Assembly: GCA_046543175.1 (NCBI GenBank) | Contig: JBKGZY010000153.1 | Span: forward strand, 1 to 6,418 | Reading direction: 5' to 3' | From: Dichotomicrobium sp046543175 | Lineage (GTDB): Bacteria; Pseudomonadota; Alphaproteobacteria; Rhizobiales; Rhodomicrobiaceae | Length of the DNA stretch: 6,418 nucleotides | Part shown: one piece after another, positions 5,622 through 6,418 of the stretch | Numbering within the stretch: position 1 is the first letter of the stretch | Layout: each line of letters begins with the position of its first letter | The notes under the pieces: model-generated | The model's database searches: none | Told to the model about the DNA's origin: nothing | What the model saw: the letters and a program-made list of their open reading frames with translations, nothing else | Translations under genes and position numbers: made by a program

Positions 5622-6307
5622 GAACGCTTCTCGAAGTGACGGAGATTTCGGCCTGGTACGGTCAATCGCAGGCCCTGTTCGGCGTCAGCTTGGCGGTTGG
5701 AGAGGGCGAGGCAGTCGCGCTTATGGGCCGCAACGGCATGGGCAAGACGACCACCATCCGCACCATCTGCCGGATGATGCCGCATAGCGAGGGCCGCATT
5801 CGTTTCAATGGCGTCGATCTTCGCCCGCTGCGATCACATCAGGCAGCGAAACTTGGCATTGGTCTCGTGCCTGAGGGCCGGCGCTGCTTTCCCAATCTCA
5901 CCGTGCATGAAAATCTGATCGCAGCCGCCCGCAAAGGTGAATGGACACTGGACAGGGTTGGCGTGCTTTTTCCGCGTCTTGAAGAACGCCGCCATCAAAT
6001 GGCCAACACGCTGTCAGGCGGCGAACAGCAGATGCTCGCCATCGGCCGCGCCCTGATGACGAACCCGCGCCTGCTCATTCTCGACGAAGCCACCGAAGGG
6101 CTCGCGCCTACCGTGCGCCAGGAGATCTGGGCCGCAATCCATCAGCTCAGGAATGAGGGGCAGTCGATCCTCATCGTCGACAAATCTCTCAAAGAGCTGA
6201 TGAATGTGGCGACGCGCTGCTTCATTCTGGAGAAGGGCGCGAACTGTTGGTCAGGCGCGCCGTCGGAGCTGACGCCGCAGATCGCTGACGAGTATATCGG
6301 TGTGTAG
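5618..6307 (+). CDS. livF: HAAT ABC transporter ATP-binding protein LivF
   Basis: The 229-residue protein is the partner ATPase of LivG. It shows Walker A GRNGMGKTT (37-45), the LivF block VPEGRRCFPNLTVHENL (84-100), signature LSGGEQ (132-137), Walker B LLILDE (152-157) with Glu157, and D-loop EGLAP (160-164). At the switch position it has IVDKS (186-190) instead of histidine; LivF proteins usually carry VEQN there, so loss of the histidine is a family trait, but VDKS marks a divergent branch. The C-terminal ILEKGANCWSG (203-213) replaces the more usual EKGR-type end. Length is normal. GAGG at 5607-5610 lies seven bases before the ATG. It is the last gene of the operon in the window. Confidence 0.92.
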   Translation: MRTLLEVTEISAWYGQSQALFGVSLAVGEGEAVALMGRNGMGKTTTIRTICRMMPHSEGRIRFNGVDLRPLRSHQAAKLGIGLVPEGRRCFPNLTVHENLIAAARKGEWTLDRVGVLFPRLEERRHQMANTLSGGEQQMLAIGRALMTNPRLLILDEATEGLAPTVRQEIWAAIHQLRNEGQSILIVDKSLKELMNVATRCFILEKGANCWSGAPSELTPQIADEYIGV

Positions 6308-6331
6308 CGGCTCGCAGAACGGTTCCGGTGC

Positions 6332-6407
6332 CTCGATGGCCCGCCGTTTGCCGCCACGATCGGACCGGCTCCGGAAGGAAGGCGGAGCCGTGCATCGGGC
6401 CGTCGAG
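6332..6407. terminator. Nested inverted repeat after the operon; possible terminator or repeat
   Basis: CTCGATGGCCCG (6332-6343) pairs with CGGGCCGTCGAG (6396-6407) over 12 positions with one G-U pair. Inside it CGGCTCCG (6366-6373) pairs perfectly with CGGAGCCG (6383-6390) around a 9-base purine-rich loop. The structure begins 25 bases after the livF stop. It lacks a following T-run, so if it ends transcription it is not a canonical intrinsic terminator; a dispersed palindromic repeat or a recombination/protein-binding site is equally possible. The rest of 6308-6418 shows no supported gene. Confidence 0.4.
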
Positions 6408-6418
6408 CAGCAGCGGCG

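Noticed and set aside
6336..6418. Plus-strand frame open to the window edge from ATG 6336
   Set aside because: No ribosome binding site, and it lies within the nested inverted repeat; cannot be judged without sequence beyond the edge.
1..6418. CRISPR array, tRNA, rRNA or phage attachment site
   Set aside because: No regularly spaced repeats, no cloverleaf-like tRNA sequence and no rRNA sequence were seen on either strand.

Overview
The window is GC-rich throughout its main genes. Its codon use, intergenic palindromes and gene content suggest an alphaproteobacterium, probably Hyphomicrobiales (Rhizobiales); the genus cannot be fixed from the sequence. Most of it is an ordinary high-affinity uptake operon of the HAAT (branched-chain amino acid type) ABC family. 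The interest lies in the small structures around it.

Layout: (a) 1-637 is a poorly explained left flank. It holds a hairpin-forming palindromic repeat at 5-49, an unrecognised 101-codon frame (80-385), two tiny frames chained to it by GTGA and ATGA overlaps (382-414, 411-503), and about 130 bases with nothing recognisable. (b) 638-1453, minus strand, is an alpha/beta hydrolase of the kynurenine formamidase (arylformamidase)-like group with its catalytic residues visible. (c) 1454-1615 is a divergent intergenic region with weak promoter-like boxes, a small inverted repeat that could be an operator, and an 11-bp direct repeat. (d) 1616-6307, plus strand, is a complete five-gene transporter: periplasmic binding protein, two permeases (LivH, LivM) and two ATPases (LivG, LivF). 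The last four genes overlap stop to start, whereas the binding protein is separated from livH by 220 bases packed with palindromes. (e) 6308-6418 contains a nested inverted repeat and no supported gene.

How the genes may work together: the binding protein captures a solute in the periplasm, LivH and LivM form the channel, and LivG and LivF hydrolyse ATP. The binding protein resembles, from memory, the HAAT subgroup linked to aromatic acids (the 2-nitrobenzoate/Nba-like group). The divergent hydrolase belongs to a group that cleaves N-formyl or other amide/ester bonds of aromatic compounds. A shared role in taking up and cleaving an aromatic, kynurenine-like or N-acylated substrate is therefore reasonable, but it is inference.

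The most distinctive observation is that the palindrome cluster between the binding-protein gene and livH is bracketed by an exact 9-bp direct repeat (GCCTGAGAC). This looks like an insertion of about 172 bp that split a formerly tight junction. I see no clearly new biological system here.
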